Shown here one piece after another: positions 18,593 to 28,465 of a stretch of 64,000 bases of DNA. The translations under genes and the position numbers were made by a program. The DNA lies in contig NZ_CP082833.1 in the NCBI RefSeq assembly GCF_021278985.1, positions 4,526,001 through 4,590,000 on the forward strand, in the 5' to 3' direction. Source of the stretch: Citrobacter rodentium NBRC 105723 = DSM 16636 (GTDB lineage: Bacteria > Pseudomonadota > Gammaproteobacteria > Enterobacterales > Enterobacteriaceae). Numbering within the stretch: position 1 is the stretch's first letter; each line of letters begins with the position of its first letter. The notes below the pieces were generated by a model, which was given only the letters and a program-made list of their open reading frames with translations, was not told the DNA's origin and searched no databases.

Positions 18593-18643
18593 GATTTTGC
18601 AGGAAGACAGCGTAAGATGCTGATTTTCGTTCGCGGGTAGTAT

Positions 18644-18659
18644 TACTCCTGAAGGAGTA
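18644..18659. promoter_or_regulatory. NarL/NarP 7-2-7 site upstream of dmsA
   Basis: TACTCCT-GA-AGGAGTA is two inverted heptamers that both fit TACYYMT, spaced by two bases. This is the known 7-2-7 arrangement bound by NarL and NarP. E. coli dmsABC is repressed by NarL in nitrate, so the position about 140 bases upstream of dmsA makes sense. The site is seen directly; binding is inferred. Confidence 0.6.
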
Positions 18660-18688
18660 ACAATTATTGTCCCGTATCAAACAGGCAC

Positions 18689-18715
18689 AAAAAAAGCGCC
18701 CGCAGGCGCTTTTTT
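18689..18715 (-). terminator. Intrinsic terminator after serS
   Basis: Agcgcc pairs with ggcgct around a cgca loop (18695-18710), with A and T runs on both sides. In the serS direction the stem ends in a run of T. It may work in both directions. Confidence 0.85.
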
Positions 18716-18728
18716 ATGAAAGGCTGAA

Positions 18729-20021
18729 TCAGCCAATGTATTCCAGTCCGTTCATATACGGACGCAGCACTTCCGGCACCTCAATACGGCCATCCGCCTG
18801 CTGATAGTTTTCCATCACCGCAACCAGCGTACGTCCCACCGCCAGACCAGAACCGTTCAGGGTGTGAACCAGACGGGTCTTCTTGTCGGACTTGCTGCGG
18901 CAGCGAGCCTGCATACGGCGCGCCTGGAAATCCCAGACGTTCGAGCAGGAGGAAATTTCACGATAGGTATTCTGCGCCGGGATCCATACTTCCAGATCGT
19001 AAGTTTTGCAGGCGCCAAAGCCCATGTCGCCGGTGCACAAAACAATCTTGCGGTACGGCAGGCCCAGCAGCTGTAATACTTTCTCGGCGTGACCGGTCAT
19101 CTCTTCCAGAGCCGCCATTGAATCTTCCGGACGAACGATCTGCACCATTTCCACTTTGTCGAACTGGTGCATACGAATCAGGCCACGGGTATCGCGGCCA
19201 TACGAACCGGCTTCAGAACGGAAGCATGGCGTATGCGCAGTCATTTTGATCGGCAGCAGATCTTCGTCAATGATCTCGTCGCGTACCAGGTTGGTCAGCG
19301 GCACTTCCGCCGTCGGGATCAGCGCATAATTGCTGCTGTCGGCTTCTTCTTCGAGCGGACGGGTATGGAACAGATCGCCGGCGAATTTCGGCAACTGACC
19401 GGTGCCGTACAGGGTGTCATGGTTGACCAGGTACGGAACGTAATTTTCGCTGTAGCCATGCTGCTCCGTGTGCAGATCCAGCATGAACTGGGAAAGAGCG
19501 CGATGCATCCGGGCAATCTGCCCTTTCATCACCACAAAACGAGAGCCCGTCAGCTTCACGGCGGCGGCAAAATCAAGGCCGGTATGCATTTCGCCCAGCG
19601 TCACGTGATCGCGGACTTCGAAATCAAACTGACGGGGCGTTCCCCAACGGCTGACTTCAACGTTGTCGTTCTCGTCTTTTCCCACCGGCACATCGTCAGC
19701 AGGCAGATTAGGAATGGTCAGCGCGATGTCGCGGATCTCAGCCTGCAGTACATCCAGCTCGGCTTTCGCCGCATCCAGCTCCTCGCCCAGCTTGTTAACT
19801 TCCAAGCGTAAAGGCTCAATATCTTCCCCGCGCGCTTTCGCCTGGCCGATGGATTTCGATCGAGAATTACGCTCTGCCTGCAGGTTTTCCGTATTAACCT
19901 GCAAGACCTTACGACGCTCTTCAAGAGCGCGCAGCTTATCTACATCCAGCTTAAAGCCCCGGCGTGCCAGTTTTTCAGCGACTGCGTCTGGCTCATTACG
20001 CAGCAGATTGGGATCGAGCAT
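18729..20021 (-). CDS. serS: Seryl-tRNA synthetase
   Basis: SerS charges serine tRNAs and tRNA-Sec. The 430-residue product has the long N-terminal coiled-coil arm (about residues 25-105) and the class II catalytic core with motif 2 (FRSEAGSYGRDTRGLIRMHQF-type segment) and motif 3 (GSGLAVGRTLVAVMEN). Length and position, between dmsA and rarA, match E. coli. Confidence 0.99.
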   Translation of the reverse strand: MLDPNLLRNEPDAVAEKLARRGFKLDVDKLRALEERRKVLQVNTENLQAERNSRSKSIGQAKARGEDIEPLRLEVNKLGEELDAAKAELDVLQAEIRDIALTIPNLPADDVPVGKDENDNVEVSRWGTPRQFDFEVRDHVTLGEMHTGLDFAAAVKLTGSRFVVMKGQIARMHRALSQFMLDLHTEQHGYSENYVPYLVNHDTLYGTGQLPKFAGDLFHTRPLEEEADSSNYALIPTAEVPLTNLVRDEIIDEDLLPIKMTAHTPCFRSEAGSYGRDTRGLIRMHQFDKVEMVQIVRPEDSMAALEEMTGHAEKVLQLLGLPYRKIVLCTGDMGFGACKTYDLEVWIPAQNTYREISSCSNVWDFQARRMQARCRSKSDKKTRLVHTLNGSGLAVGRTLVAVMENYQQADGRIEVPEVLRPYMNGLEYIG

Positions 20022-20112
20022 GCTTATCCTGTGCTTATCGAATTAAAAGAGGAAATGTGACCACAGCCTGCGGTCACAGGGATACAGTGCCAACATTACC
20101 GCAACGTCTGCG

Positions 20113-21456
20113 CTAACGGTAGCGTTTTATGGGGCTATTTTGATCCTGTCCGGCAAGCCAGGCGAGCTTTTCGCCAATCTTACCTTCCAGACCTCTGTTG
20201 GTCGGATGATAATAGCGCGTCTGCGCCATTTCCTCGGGGAAATACTCTTCACCGGCGGCGTAAGCATTGGGCTCATCGTGGGCATAGCGATATTCCTGAC
20301 CGTAGCCCATCTCCTTCATCAGCTTCGTCGGCGCATTGCGCAGATGCACTGGCACATCGTAATCCGGACGTTCGCGGGCGTCTGACATCGCCGCTTTGAA
20401 GGCAGTGTATACCGCATTGCTTTTCGGCGCGCAGGCCAGATAGACAATCGCCTGCGCAATCGCGCGTTCGCCTTCGGCTGGCCCCACGCGGGTAAAGCAG
20501 TCCCAGGCGGCGATCGCCACCTGCATCGCTCGCGGGTCGGCATTGCCGACATCTTCCGAGGCAATGGCCAGACAGCGGCGCGCGACGTACAGCGGATCGC
20601 CCCCGGCGGTAATGATGCGCGCATACCAGTAGAGCGCGGCATCCGGCGCGCTGCCGCGTACTGACTTATGCAGCGCGGAGATAAGGTCGTAGAAGCGGTC
20701 GCCTTTGTTATCAAACCGGGCGCTGCGCTCCCCGGCGATTTCGGTCAACAGGGCGGGCAACAGCACGCGTTTGCCACTGTCGTCCACCTCCGCCATATCG
20801 GCCATCATTTCCAGCGTGTTCAGCGCCCGGCGGGCGTCGCCGTTCACCAGTTCGGCAATCGCCCTGCGCGTTTCGTCCGGTAGCACGATATCCTGGTCGC
20901 CATAGCCGCGGGTTTTATCCTCCATCGCCTGAGAGAGAACCTGTTCGATATCCTCAGCGGTCAGCGACTTGAGTAAATAGACGCGGGCGCGCGACAGCAG
21001 TGCGGAATTCAGCTCAAATGACGGGTTTTCAGTGGTCGCGCCGATAAAGGTGATGGTGCCGTCTTCAATATGGGGCAGAAAGGCATCCTGTTGGCTCTTA
21101 TTGAAGCGATGGACTTCATCAACGAACAGGATAGTGCGCCGCCCGGCGTTACGGTTCTGGCGGGCGCGCTCAATGGCTTCGCGGATCTCTTTCACCCCGG
21201 AAGTTACCGCCGAGATCCGCTCGACGTCGGCGTTGGCGTAGCGGGCAATCACTTCGGCCAGCGTGGTTTTACCGGTGCCCGGCGGCCCCCATAAAATCAT
21301 GGAGTGCAGGTGTCCGGCCTCAATAGCGCGCGGCAGCGGTTTTCCCGCAGCCAGCAGATGCTGCTGGCCGATGTACTGCGCTAAATTTTCTGGCCGCATC
21401 CGCGCGGCCAGGGGCTGAAAGGTATTATCAGAAAAATCGAGCGACAGATTGCTCAC
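20113..21456 (-). CDS. rarA: Replication-associated recombination AAA+ ATPase RarA
   Basis: RarA (MgsA/YcaJ) is a clamp-loader-like ATPase acting at stalled replication forks and interacting with SSB. The 447-residue product has Walker A GPPGTGKTT near residue 58 and Walker B LFVDEVHRF. It lies eight bases after lolA and is likely co-transcribed with it. Confidence 0.97.
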   Translation of the reverse strand: MSNLSLDFSDNTFQPLAARMRPENLAQYIGQQHLLAAGKPLPRAIEAGHLHSMILWGPPGTGKTTLAEVIARYANADVERISAVTSGVKEIREAIERARQNRNAGRRTILFVDEVHRFNKSQQDAFLPHIEDGTITFIGATTENPSFELNSALLSRARVYLLKSLTAEDIEQVLSQAMEDKTRGYGDQDIVLPDETRRAIAELVNGDARRALNTLEMMADMAEVDDSGKRVLLPALLTEIAGERSARFDNKGDRFYDLISALHKSVRGSAPDAALYWYARIITAGGDPLYVARRCLAIASEDVGNADPRAMQVAIAAWDCFTRVGPAEGERAIAQAIVYLACAPKSNAVYTAFKAAMSDARERPDYDVPVHLRNAPTKLMKEMGYGQEYRYAHDEPNAYAAGEEYFPEEMAQTRYYHPTNRGLEGKIGEKLAWLAGQDQNSPIKRYR

Positions 21457-21464
21457 TCAGACCT

Positions 21465-22076
21465 CTACTTACGTTGGTCGTCTACCGTTACGCCTTGCGG
21501 TGGGGTAAAGGTAAATTTCGCTGCGTCCACCGCGCCATTTTGCTGAGATTTCAGCTGATAACTGCTGCGCTGGTCGTCCTGTTCCACGGCGCTGAACTGA
21601 TGGATAGTTCCGTCGCGCCCCACGTTGATGGTGAACTGCTTCAGGTTTCCGTTGCCGGTTTTTGGCGTCAGCACAAAGTCATCACCGTTCTGCCTGATGT
21701 TGTACTGCTGCCAGTCGCTGGACTGGTTACGGGCAATCAGCATAAACGGCGTATTGCCGGTTGCGTCTTTCAGCCAGGTCGCGGTGGCCTGTTCGACAAA
21801 CGGGTTATAGAACCACAGTGTTTTCCCGTCGGACACCAGGATGCTTTCGTCAGGCTGCGTCATATGCCAGTTGAACAGATTCGGGCGCTTAACCCACAGA
21901 TCGCCCTGTCCTTCCTGCACCGCGGCGCCGCTGCCGTCAGTGACTTTCTGGGTGAAGCTGGCGTGGAAGCTGCTGACTTTATCCAGACGACTCTTCAGAT
22001 CGCCCGCGGCATCCGCCTGAACGCTACTGACGACGAACCCTGAGAGCAAAGCACAGGTGATGGCAATTTTTTTCAT
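21465..22076 (-). CDS. lolA: Outer-membrane lipoprotein carrier LolA
   Basis: LolA is the periplasmic chaperone that moves lipoproteins from LolCDE to LolB. The 203-residue product starts with a signal peptide (MKKIAITCALL... cut near VQA at residue 21) and matches E. coli LolA in length. It sits between ftsK and rarA as in E. coli. Confidence 0.98.
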   Translation of the reverse strand: MKKIAITCALLSGFVVSSVQADAAGDLKSRLDKVSSFHASFTQKVTDGSGAAVQEGQGDLWVKRPNLFNWHMTQPDESILVSDGKTLWFYNPFVEQATATWLKDATGNTPFMLIARNQSSDWQQYNIRQNGDDFVLTPKTGNGNLKQFTINVGRDGTIHQFSAVEQDDQRSSYQLKSQQNGAVDAAKFTFTPPQGVTVDDQRK

Positions 22077-22221
22077 TGTTATTCCTCAAAATACGTCACT
22101 CCCGAGCGGGAGATCCCTCTGCTATTCATTCCAGGCCAAAAATCAGCGTGAGAAAAGAAGATAAAACTGAATTCTCTCTTTTTTAGCCGGACAGCGGTTT
22201 ACCCTCTGCCCGGCCCCGGGC

Positions 22222-25200
22222 TTATTCAAACGGCGGCGGCGCCAGCACCTCACGGTTACCGTTATGCCCCTGCTCGCTGACGATGCCCTGAGCTTCCATC
22301 TGCTCGATAATACGCGCCGCGCGGTTGTAGCCGATACGGAACTGACGCTGAACGCCGGAGATAGAGGCCTTGCGTTTCTCCGTGACAAAATTAACCGCCT
22401 GGTCAAATAACGGATCCAGCTCCTCGCCGCCGTCAAAACCACCGCCGCCGCCTTCGCTTTCGCTGTCGGAGGTGATGCCGTCAATATATTGCGGACGACC
22501 GCGCGCCTTCCAGTCCTGCACCACGGCATGAACTTCCTGATCGCGAACAAACGCGCCGTGAACGCGCACCGGCATGGTGGAGTTCGGGCCGGAATAGAGC
22601 ATATCCCCCATCCCCAGCAGGGATTCCGCGCCGCCCTGGTCAAGGATGGTGCGCGAGTCAATTTTACTGGAGACGGTAAAAGCGATACGGGTCGGGATGT
22701 TGGCTTTAATAAGCCCGGTAATCACATCTACCGACGGACGCTGCGTCGCCAGCACAAGATGAATACCGGCCGCGCGCGCTTTCTGCGCCAGACGGGCAAT
22801 CAGCTCTTCAACTTTCTTGCCGACGGTCATCATCAGGTCGGCGAACTCATCCACCAGCACCACGATATACGGCAGTTTTTCCAGCACCGGATGTTGCGCA
22901 TCCATACTGTCGCCCGGTTTCCAGTACGGGTCCGGAATCGGACGGCCCATGCGCGCCGCTTCGGCGATTTTTTCGTTGTAGCCAGCCAGATTACGTACGC
23001 CAAGCGCGGACATCAGCTTGTAGCGACGCTCCATCTCGTTCACGCTCCAGCGCAGCGCATTGGCCGCGTCCTTCATATCAGTAACCACTTCGGTCAGCAG
23101 ATGCGGTATGCCTTCATAGACCGACAGCTCAAGCATTTTCGGGTCGATCATGATAAAGCGAACGTCTTCCGGCTGCGCTTTGTACAGCATACTGAGGATC
23201 ATGGCGTTGACGCCGACCGACTTACCGGAACCTGTGGTCCCCGCGACCAGCAGGTGCGGCATTTTCGCCAGGTCCGCCACTACCGGATCGCCCGCGATAT
23301 CTTTGCCGAGCACCACGGTAAGCGGCGAGGGGTTTTCGCGGAATTTCGCATTATCCAGCACTTCACGCAGGTAGACGGTCTGACGCTTTTTGTTCGGCAG
23401 TTCGAGGCCCACGTAAGGTTTACCCGGAATCACTTCTACCACGCGTACCGCCACGGTAGAGAGCGAACGCGCCAGGTCACGCGAGAGGTTAGAAATACGC
23501 GCCGCTTTGACGCCCGGCGCCAGATTCAGCTCAAAGCGGGTGATAACCGGACCCGGAGAGTAGTTCACTACGTCAGCTTTGATGCGGAAATCAGCCAGGC
23601 GGGCCTCAACCAGACGCGCCATTTGCTCCAGCGCGAAGGTATCGACAGGTTCGACTTCGCTCGGCGGCGGCGTCAGCAGATCCAGCGACGGCAGCGGCGT
23701 AGTGGGCCTTTGCAGCGGTCGGCTGTCGCCGTTACGCATCAGCAGCGGATGAATCAGGCTTTCCTGCTGCGGCGCGACCGGCTGTTGCGGTTGCTGATAC
23801 TGCGGCTGAGGTGCGACCGGCTGTTGCGGCTGTTGATACTGCTGCGGTGCGACCGGCTGCTGCGGCTGTTGATACTGCGGCTGCGATGCAACCGGCTGCT
23901 GCGGCTGTTGATACTGCGGCTGAGGTGCGACCGGCTGCTGCGGCTGTTGATACTGCTGCGGCTGCGGAACCGGAGTCGGTTCCGGCATCACGCCCGGCGT
24001 AAACAGCGGCTCATGGGGACCATCATCAACTAACGCCTTCACTGGAGAAAAGGCAAAATCATCCAGCGAGAACGGATTCGCCCCTGCCGGCTGTTCACCG
24101 GAGTAGCGCTGCTGCTGCGACGCGGCAAACTGGCGCGCCAGTTCCGCTTCCGCAGCGGCATCTTCATGCTCGCCCTGCGGGACGTCATGCTGATACGCCT
24201 CACCATAACGATTTTGCTGCGACTGGGCGAACTGACGGGCCAGTTCGTCCTGCTGCATAGCATCGATCTCTTCATCGCTGTATTGCGCATCGCGCTGCTC
24301 TGCCTGGCGCGCCCTCTCCTCAGCCATACGCTGGGAAGGAAGTTTAATACCATACGAGGCGAGTTCACGGCGTGTAGGAACGCGTACGCGATTCGGTCGC
24401 GGCAGCTGCGGACCAATCCCCTCTTTCACCTGCGGACGCGGCGCGCCGCCGTTCGCCAGGCTAAATACCGGCGCAGCTGCGGCTGCCGCAGCGCCTGCTG
24501 ATAAGGCAGCGTCTTTTACGCCCGCCGCATCGGGGGTAACGGTGGCGGCTTCTACCGGCGGAACTGACGGCGCGGAGACGGCAGGTTTAACCGGCTGCGG
24601 CTCTTTTACCGGCTCAGGGATCGGCTGATACCACGCGGCTAATTGTTCGCGTTCACGCGCGCGCTTTTCTTCGACCTCTTCGAAATAGTACAGCGGCGGA
24701 CGCGCAGGTTTACTCTCTTCCACGACGGGTTGAGATTCTGCCGCAGGTTGCGCGACATCCGGCTGCTGAAACGCAGGCTGCGGCTGGAAGGTCTGCTCAT
24801 GCTGTAAGGCAGACTGTTGTTGATATGTTGGGTTCTGCGAATAAGTCGGCTGTTGTACCGGTTCCTGTGGCAGGGCAGGTTCCTCATGCCACGATGGCTC
24901 CACGGCGGGTGGCGAAGATTGCCATTGAGGCTGTGCCAGAGCAGGCTGCACATTGTCTGCTTCCGTAACCGGCGGCGCATAATATGGCGGCTGCGGCTCA
25001 GGCTGAACGGGCTGCGGCTGCGCGTAATGCGCCGCCGTTTGCGCAGCGTAGTGATTCTGCGGCGGATAACCGTCCGGCGCAGGGGCAATTACCGGTTCTC
25101 CCGTCTGCGGCCCGGGAACAGCCTGCCATTCCACGGTTGGCTGCGTCGGGATGGGTTCTGCGCCCGGCACCTGCGGCGTTTGCATCACAGGGTCAGCGGG

Positions 25201-26202
25201 CGCCGCCCACTCCTGAGTCGCGGCAGTAGCTGCTGCGGCGGCCGCTACCGGTTCGGTGACCGAATGACCGTTGAGCAACGGATCGTATTCATCATATTCC
25301 GATGGCGTCGCGCGATGGCCCGAGAACAGCACATCGTTCGGATCGGCGGCGACGCCTCGGGCGCTCAGAAGAATGTCATCTTCATCATCCATGCGTTTGC
25401 CGGAGAACAATGCCGCATCGGTCTGGCGGCCATGCGGGTTAATAAATTTCTCGGCCAGACGTTTACGCCGCGCCAGCGCGCCGCGAAGAATACGCGCCCG
25501 ACGGGATTCGCGTTTCACACCGTCTGCATCGTCTTCGTAGTCGTCGTCTTCGTATTCGTCGTCTTCCACCCAGGTGTCGTCACGACGGGTGCGGTTGCTG
25601 GCGAAGGTCAGGATATTCAGCAGCCAGCCGCCGATTTTTTCCGCGATGGTCACCCACGACCAGCCGGTAAACAGGGTCAGACCTGCCGCCCAGATACATA
25701 ACAGGGTTATGGTGCCGCCGCTGCTGTGCAGCAACGGCTGCAACGTGGTGCTGAGCAGACTGCCAATCACGCCGCCAGAGGCGAAATACCAGATATCATC
25801 GGCGTTGATCGCGGCCAGGCCGCAGGAGGTAAGAATGAGCGCCAGCACGCCAATCAGACGCAGGGAAACGGCAAAATAGTCGATATAGTCATCGTTCGCC
25901 TGATGTCGCCAGGCAAACCAGCATCCGCCGATGATAATCACCGGGATGGTGTACGCCATCACCCCGAAGATAAAGAACAGGGTATCAGCCAGCCACGCGC
26001 CGGGCGCGCCGCCCAGATTATGGATAGGCTCATGCCAGGCCGTCTGCGACCAGCTGGGATCCGAGGGGTTAAAGCTAAGTAAGGCTGCCATCAGCCAGAC
26101 GGCGAAAAGAGCGATAAGGATAAGCAACGCCTCCAGAAGACGGCGCCCGCTGCTTAACTTTGTCAATGTGACTTCTTTGTCTTCAGTATATTCCTGGCTC
26201 AA
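22222..26202 (-). CDS. ftsK: DNA translocase FtsK
   Basis: FtsK couples cell division to clearing of chromosome dimers and activates XerCD at dif. The N-terminal domain has four membrane segments, followed by a long Pro/Gln-rich linker (about residues 180-810), then the RecA-like motor with Walker A GTTGSGKSVG and Walker B VDEFADLMM, and a C-terminal gamma winged helix that reads KOPS. The start is taken as TTG at 26202, giving L/MSQEYTEDKEV and 1326 residues, close to the 1329 of E. coli; the frame extends 19 codons further upstream without family support. The linker contains five QYQQPQQPVA-type repeats. Confidence 0.96.
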   Translation of the reverse strand: MSQEYTEDKEVTLTKLSSGRRLLEALLILIALFAVWLMAALLSFNPSDPSWSQTAWHEPIHNLGGAPGAWLADTLFFIFGVMAYTIPVIIIGGCWFAWRHQANDDYIDYFAVSLRLIGVLALILTSCGLAAINADDIWYFASGGVIGSLLSTTLQPLLHSSGGTITLLCIWAAGLTLFTGWSWVTIAEKIGGWLLNILTFASNRTRRDDTWVEDDEYEDDDYEDDADGVKRESRRARILRGALARRKRLAEKFINPHGRQTDAALFSGKRMDDEDDILLSARGVAADPNDVLFSGHRATPSEYDEYDPLLNGHSVTEPVAAAAAATAATQEWAAPADPVMQTPQVPGAEPIPTQPTVEWQAVPGPQTGEPVIAPAPDGYPPQNHYAAQTAAHYAQPQPVQPEPQPPYYAPPVTEADNVQPALAQPQWQSSPPAVEPSWHEEPALPQEPVQQPTYSQNPTYQQQSALQHEQTFQPQPAFQQPDVAQPAAESQPVVEESKPARPPLYYFEEVEEKRAREREQLAAWYQPIPEPVKEPQPVKPAVSAPSVPPVEAATVTPDAAGVKDAALSAGAAAAAAAPVFSLANGGAPRPQVKEGIGPQLPRPNRVRVPTRRELASYGIKLPSQRMAEERARQAEQRDAQYSDEEIDAMQQDELARQFAQSQQNRYGEAYQHDVPQGEHEDAAAEAELARQFAASQQQRYSGEQPAGANPFSLDDFAFSPVKALVDDGPHEPLFTPGVMPEPTPVPQPQQYQQPQQPVAPQPQYQQPQQPVASQPQYQQPQQPVAPQQYQQPQQPVAPQPQYQQPQQPVAPQQESLIHPLLMRNGDSRPLQRPTTPLPSLDLLTPPPSEVEPVDTFALEQMARLVEARLADFRIKADVVNYSPGPVITRFELNLAPGVKAARISNLSRDLARSLSTVAVRVVEVIPGKPYVGLELPNKKRQTVYLREVLDNAKFRENPSPLTVVLGKDIAGDPVVADLAKMPHLLVAGTTGSGKSVGVNAMILSMLYKAQPEDVRFIMIDPKMLELSVYEGIPHLLTEVVTDMKDAANALRWSVNEMERRYKLMSALGVRNLAGYNEKIAEAARMGRPIPDPYWKPGDSMDAQHPVLEKLPYIVVLVDEFADLMMTVGKKVEELIARLAQKARAAGIHLVLATQRPSVDVITGLIKANIPTRIAFTVSSKIDSRTILDQGGAESLLGMGDMLYSGPNSTMPVRVHGAFVRDQEVHAVVQDWKARGRPQYIDGITSDSESEGGGGGFDGGEELDPLFDQAVNFVTEKRKASISGVQRQFRIGYNRAARIIEQMEAQGIVSEQGHNGNREVLAPPPFE
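23772..23966 (-). repeat. In-gene tandem repeat in the FtsK linker
   Basis: About five copies of a 39-45-base unit encode QYQQPQQPVA plus P/Q spacers. Such repeats are usual in FtsK linkers of enterobacteria and vary in number between strains. Confidence 0.8.
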
Positions 26203-26343
26203 GAAAGGCTCTCCAGGTTTCAGGCTTTTCCTGCCCGGTGCTAAAACGGACAACAGCACCGGGTTGCCCCGGCACTGTTGCTGTATGGATTAACAGGAGT
26301 GTAATCAAAATACGCCGATTTTGCACCTGTTCCGTATTAGCGA

Positions 26344-26838
26344 TTAGCGCGTCTTAATCACCAGACGATTGCTCTGTTTGACTTCTTCCATAACGACGTA
26401 GGTCCGTGTGTCGTTTACGCCAGGCAGGCGCAGCAGGGTTTCTCCCAGCAGCTTACGGTACGCTGACATATCCGGTACGCGCGTTTTCAACAGGTAGTCA
26501 AAATCACCGGAAACCAGATGACACTCCTGAATTTCTTCAAGTTTTTGCACGGCGGCGTTAAATTGTTCAAACACATCCGGTGCGCCACGATTCAGAGTAA
26601 TCTCAACAAATACCAGAAGTGACGCATCCAGATAATGCGGGTTTAGCAGTGCTGTATAGCCCTGAATGAACCCTTGTCTTTCCAGACGACGCACACGCTC
26701 AAGGCATGGCGTCGGGGAAAGTCCTACTCGTTTAGAAAGCTCGACGTTGGAAATACGCCCATCCTTTTGCAGCTCATTAAGAATGTTGCGATCGATGCGG
26801 TCGAGATCTTTGCCAGGGCGCTTCTTGCTATCTACCAT
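26344..26838 (-). CDS. lrp: Leucine-responsive regulatory protein Lrp
   Basis: Lrp is a global AsnC-family regulator of amino-acid metabolism and fimbriae. The 164-residue protein has an N-terminal helix-turn-helix (about residues 12-60) and a C-terminal RAM ligand-binding domain. Its length equals E. coli Lrp. It is divergent from trxB across a 544-base gap. Confidence 0.98.
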   Translation of the reverse strand: MVDSKKRPGKDLDRIDRNILNELQKDGRISNVELSKRVGLSPTPCLERVRRLERQGFIQGYTALLNPHYLDASLLVFVEITLNRGAPDVFEQFNAAVQKLEEIQECHLVSGDFDYLLKTRVPDMSAYRKLLGETLLRLPGVNDTRTYVVMEEVKQSNRLVIKTR

Positions 26839-27382
26839 TATTATTGTCTCTCTTTATTCCTTCCCTATTCCTGCCTGACTCTATAAACATCATGTTCAGA
26901 GTCGATGCCCATCACAATAGACCGATCCCAGAGGGGGTCACGGCGCGCAAGCCTGATCTATAGTGAGAAGACCGTTGCCTGACGGCAGCTATCGACATCA
27001 CGAATGGCGTCTGTCCACACCATGCGTAGATTTCGCTAGCCCGGTAAACATGGTATTAACATGCATGATTATGCGACACACAGATAACACTGTTTTTTTC
27101 TTCCTCGAATGTTTTCGCAAAACAACAGGTGATTGTCAAAGCAAAACATCGATTTTTAGTACAACATGCCAGTTATTCATTGCCAACAGCGTCAAATCGT
27201 CATTTTCTCACCTTATAACTCAGCTGCTTTAAGTAAAATTGTTTATATCGCTGCGACGATTTCTATTCGCCCATTGATGCCCCCTATTACACAAATTGTT
27301 AACAAAATCGCTGTACTCTTTTTTTACGCCGGTAAATTCCCTACAATCCAGCCCATTGCCTGCCAACAACAATGAGGATCTC
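26839..27382. promoter_or_regulatory. Divergent lrp/trxB intergenic region
   Basis: This 544-base AT-rich region has no convincing gene. It is expected to hold the long lrp leader with its autoregulated promoter and the trxB promoter. An attgttaacaa segment at about 27295-27305 is about 80 bases before trxB and could be part of that promoter. No repeats or terminators are evident. Confidence 0.45.
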
Positions 27383-28351
27383 ATGGGCACGACCAAACAC
27401 AGTAAACTGCTTATCCTGGGTTCCGGCCCGGCGGGATACACCGCAGCGGTCTATGCCGCACGCGCAAACCTGCAGCCGGTGCTCATCACCGGTATGGAGA
27501 AAGGCGGCCAACTGACCACCACGACGGAAGTGGAGAACTGGCCTGGCGATCCGAACGACCTGACCGGCCCGCTGCTGATGGAACGTATGCATGAACATGC
27601 AACCAAATTCGAAACGGAAATTATTTTCGATCACATTAATAAAGTGGATCTGCAAAACCGTCCGTTCCGTCTGACCGGCGACAGCGCGGAATATACCTGC
27701 GATGCGCTGATTATCGCGACCGGCGCCTCCGCACGCTACCTGGGGCTGCCTTCTGAAGAGGCGTTCAAAGGCCGCGGCGTTTCCGCCTGCGCAACCTGCG
27801 ACGGCTTTTTCTATCGCAACCAGAAGGTGGCGGTCATCGGCGGCGGCAACACCGCGGTAGAAGAAGCGCTGTATCTGGCGAACATCGCCTCTGAAGTCCA
27901 CCTGATCCACCGCCGCGATACCTTCCGCGCCGAAAAAATCCTGATTAAGCGTCTGATGGATAAAGTAGAGAATGGCAATATCGTGCTGCACACCCACCGC
28001 ACGCTGGAAGAGGTGACCGGCGATCAGATGGGGGTAACGGGTCTGCGTCTGCGCGATACGCAGAATGCCGACAATATCGAAGCGCTGGACGTGGCGGGTC
28101 TGTTTGTCGCTATCGGTCACAGCCCGACCACGGCAATCTTCGAAGGCCAGCTGGAGCTGGAAAACGGCTACATTAAAGTGCAGTCCGGTATTCACGGCAA
28201 CGCGACGCAGACCAGCGTTCCTGGCGTCTTCGCCGCTGGCGACGTTATGGACCACATTTACCGCCAGGCCATTACCTCTGCTGGCACGGGATGTATGGCT
28301 GCACTCGACGCGGAACGCTACCTCGACGGTTTAGCCGACGCGTGCAAATAA
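27383..28351 (+). CDS. trxB: Thioredoxin reductase
   Basis: TrxB reduces thioredoxin with NADPH via FAD. The 322-residue product begins MGTTKHSKLL, the E. coli start, so the upstream 29 in-frame codons are excluded. The FAD motif GSGPAGYTAA is at the N-terminus, the redox CATC motif near residues 136-139, and the NADPH motif GGGNTAVEEA mid-chain. The C-terminus has an extra CK compared with my recollection of E. coli. Confidence 0.98.
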   Translation: MGTTKHSKLLILGSGPAGYTAAVYAARANLQPVLITGMEKGGQLTTTTEVENWPGDPNDLTGPLLMERMHEHATKFETEIIFDHINKVDLQNRPFRLTGDSAEYTCDALIIATGASARYLGLPSEEAFKGRGVSACATCDGFFYRNQKVAVIGGGNTAVEEALYLANIASEVHLIHRRDTFRAEKILIKRLMDKVENGNIVLHTHRTLEEVTGDQMGVTGLRLRDTQNADNIEALDVAGLFVAIGHSPTTAIFEGQLELENGYIKVQSGIHGNATQTSVPGVFAAGDVMDHIYRQAITSAGTGCMAALDAERYLDGLADACK

Positions 28352-28379
28352 CTTTTACAAATCAGTAACAAAAGTAAAT

Positions 28380-28407
28380 AAGGCGACTATAGGTCGCCTT
28401 TATTTTT
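28380..28407 (+). terminator. Intrinsic terminator after trxB
   Basis: Aaggcgac pairs with gtcgcctt (28380-28387 with 28393-28400), followed by a T-rich run. Confidence 0.85.
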
Positions 28408-28465
28408 GCCCCGTTGTAACATTGCCCTGCCGAAAAATACTGACAACTCACCTGCAAAGCGCGCA

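Noticed and set aside
18583..18596. Possible FNR site upstream of dmsA
   Set aside because: Only one half (TTGAT) fits; the second half does not match ATCAA.
22489..24033. 514-codon plus-strand frame opposite ftsK
   Set aside because: It is a shadow of the FtsK motor and linker, Arg/His-rich with no domain.
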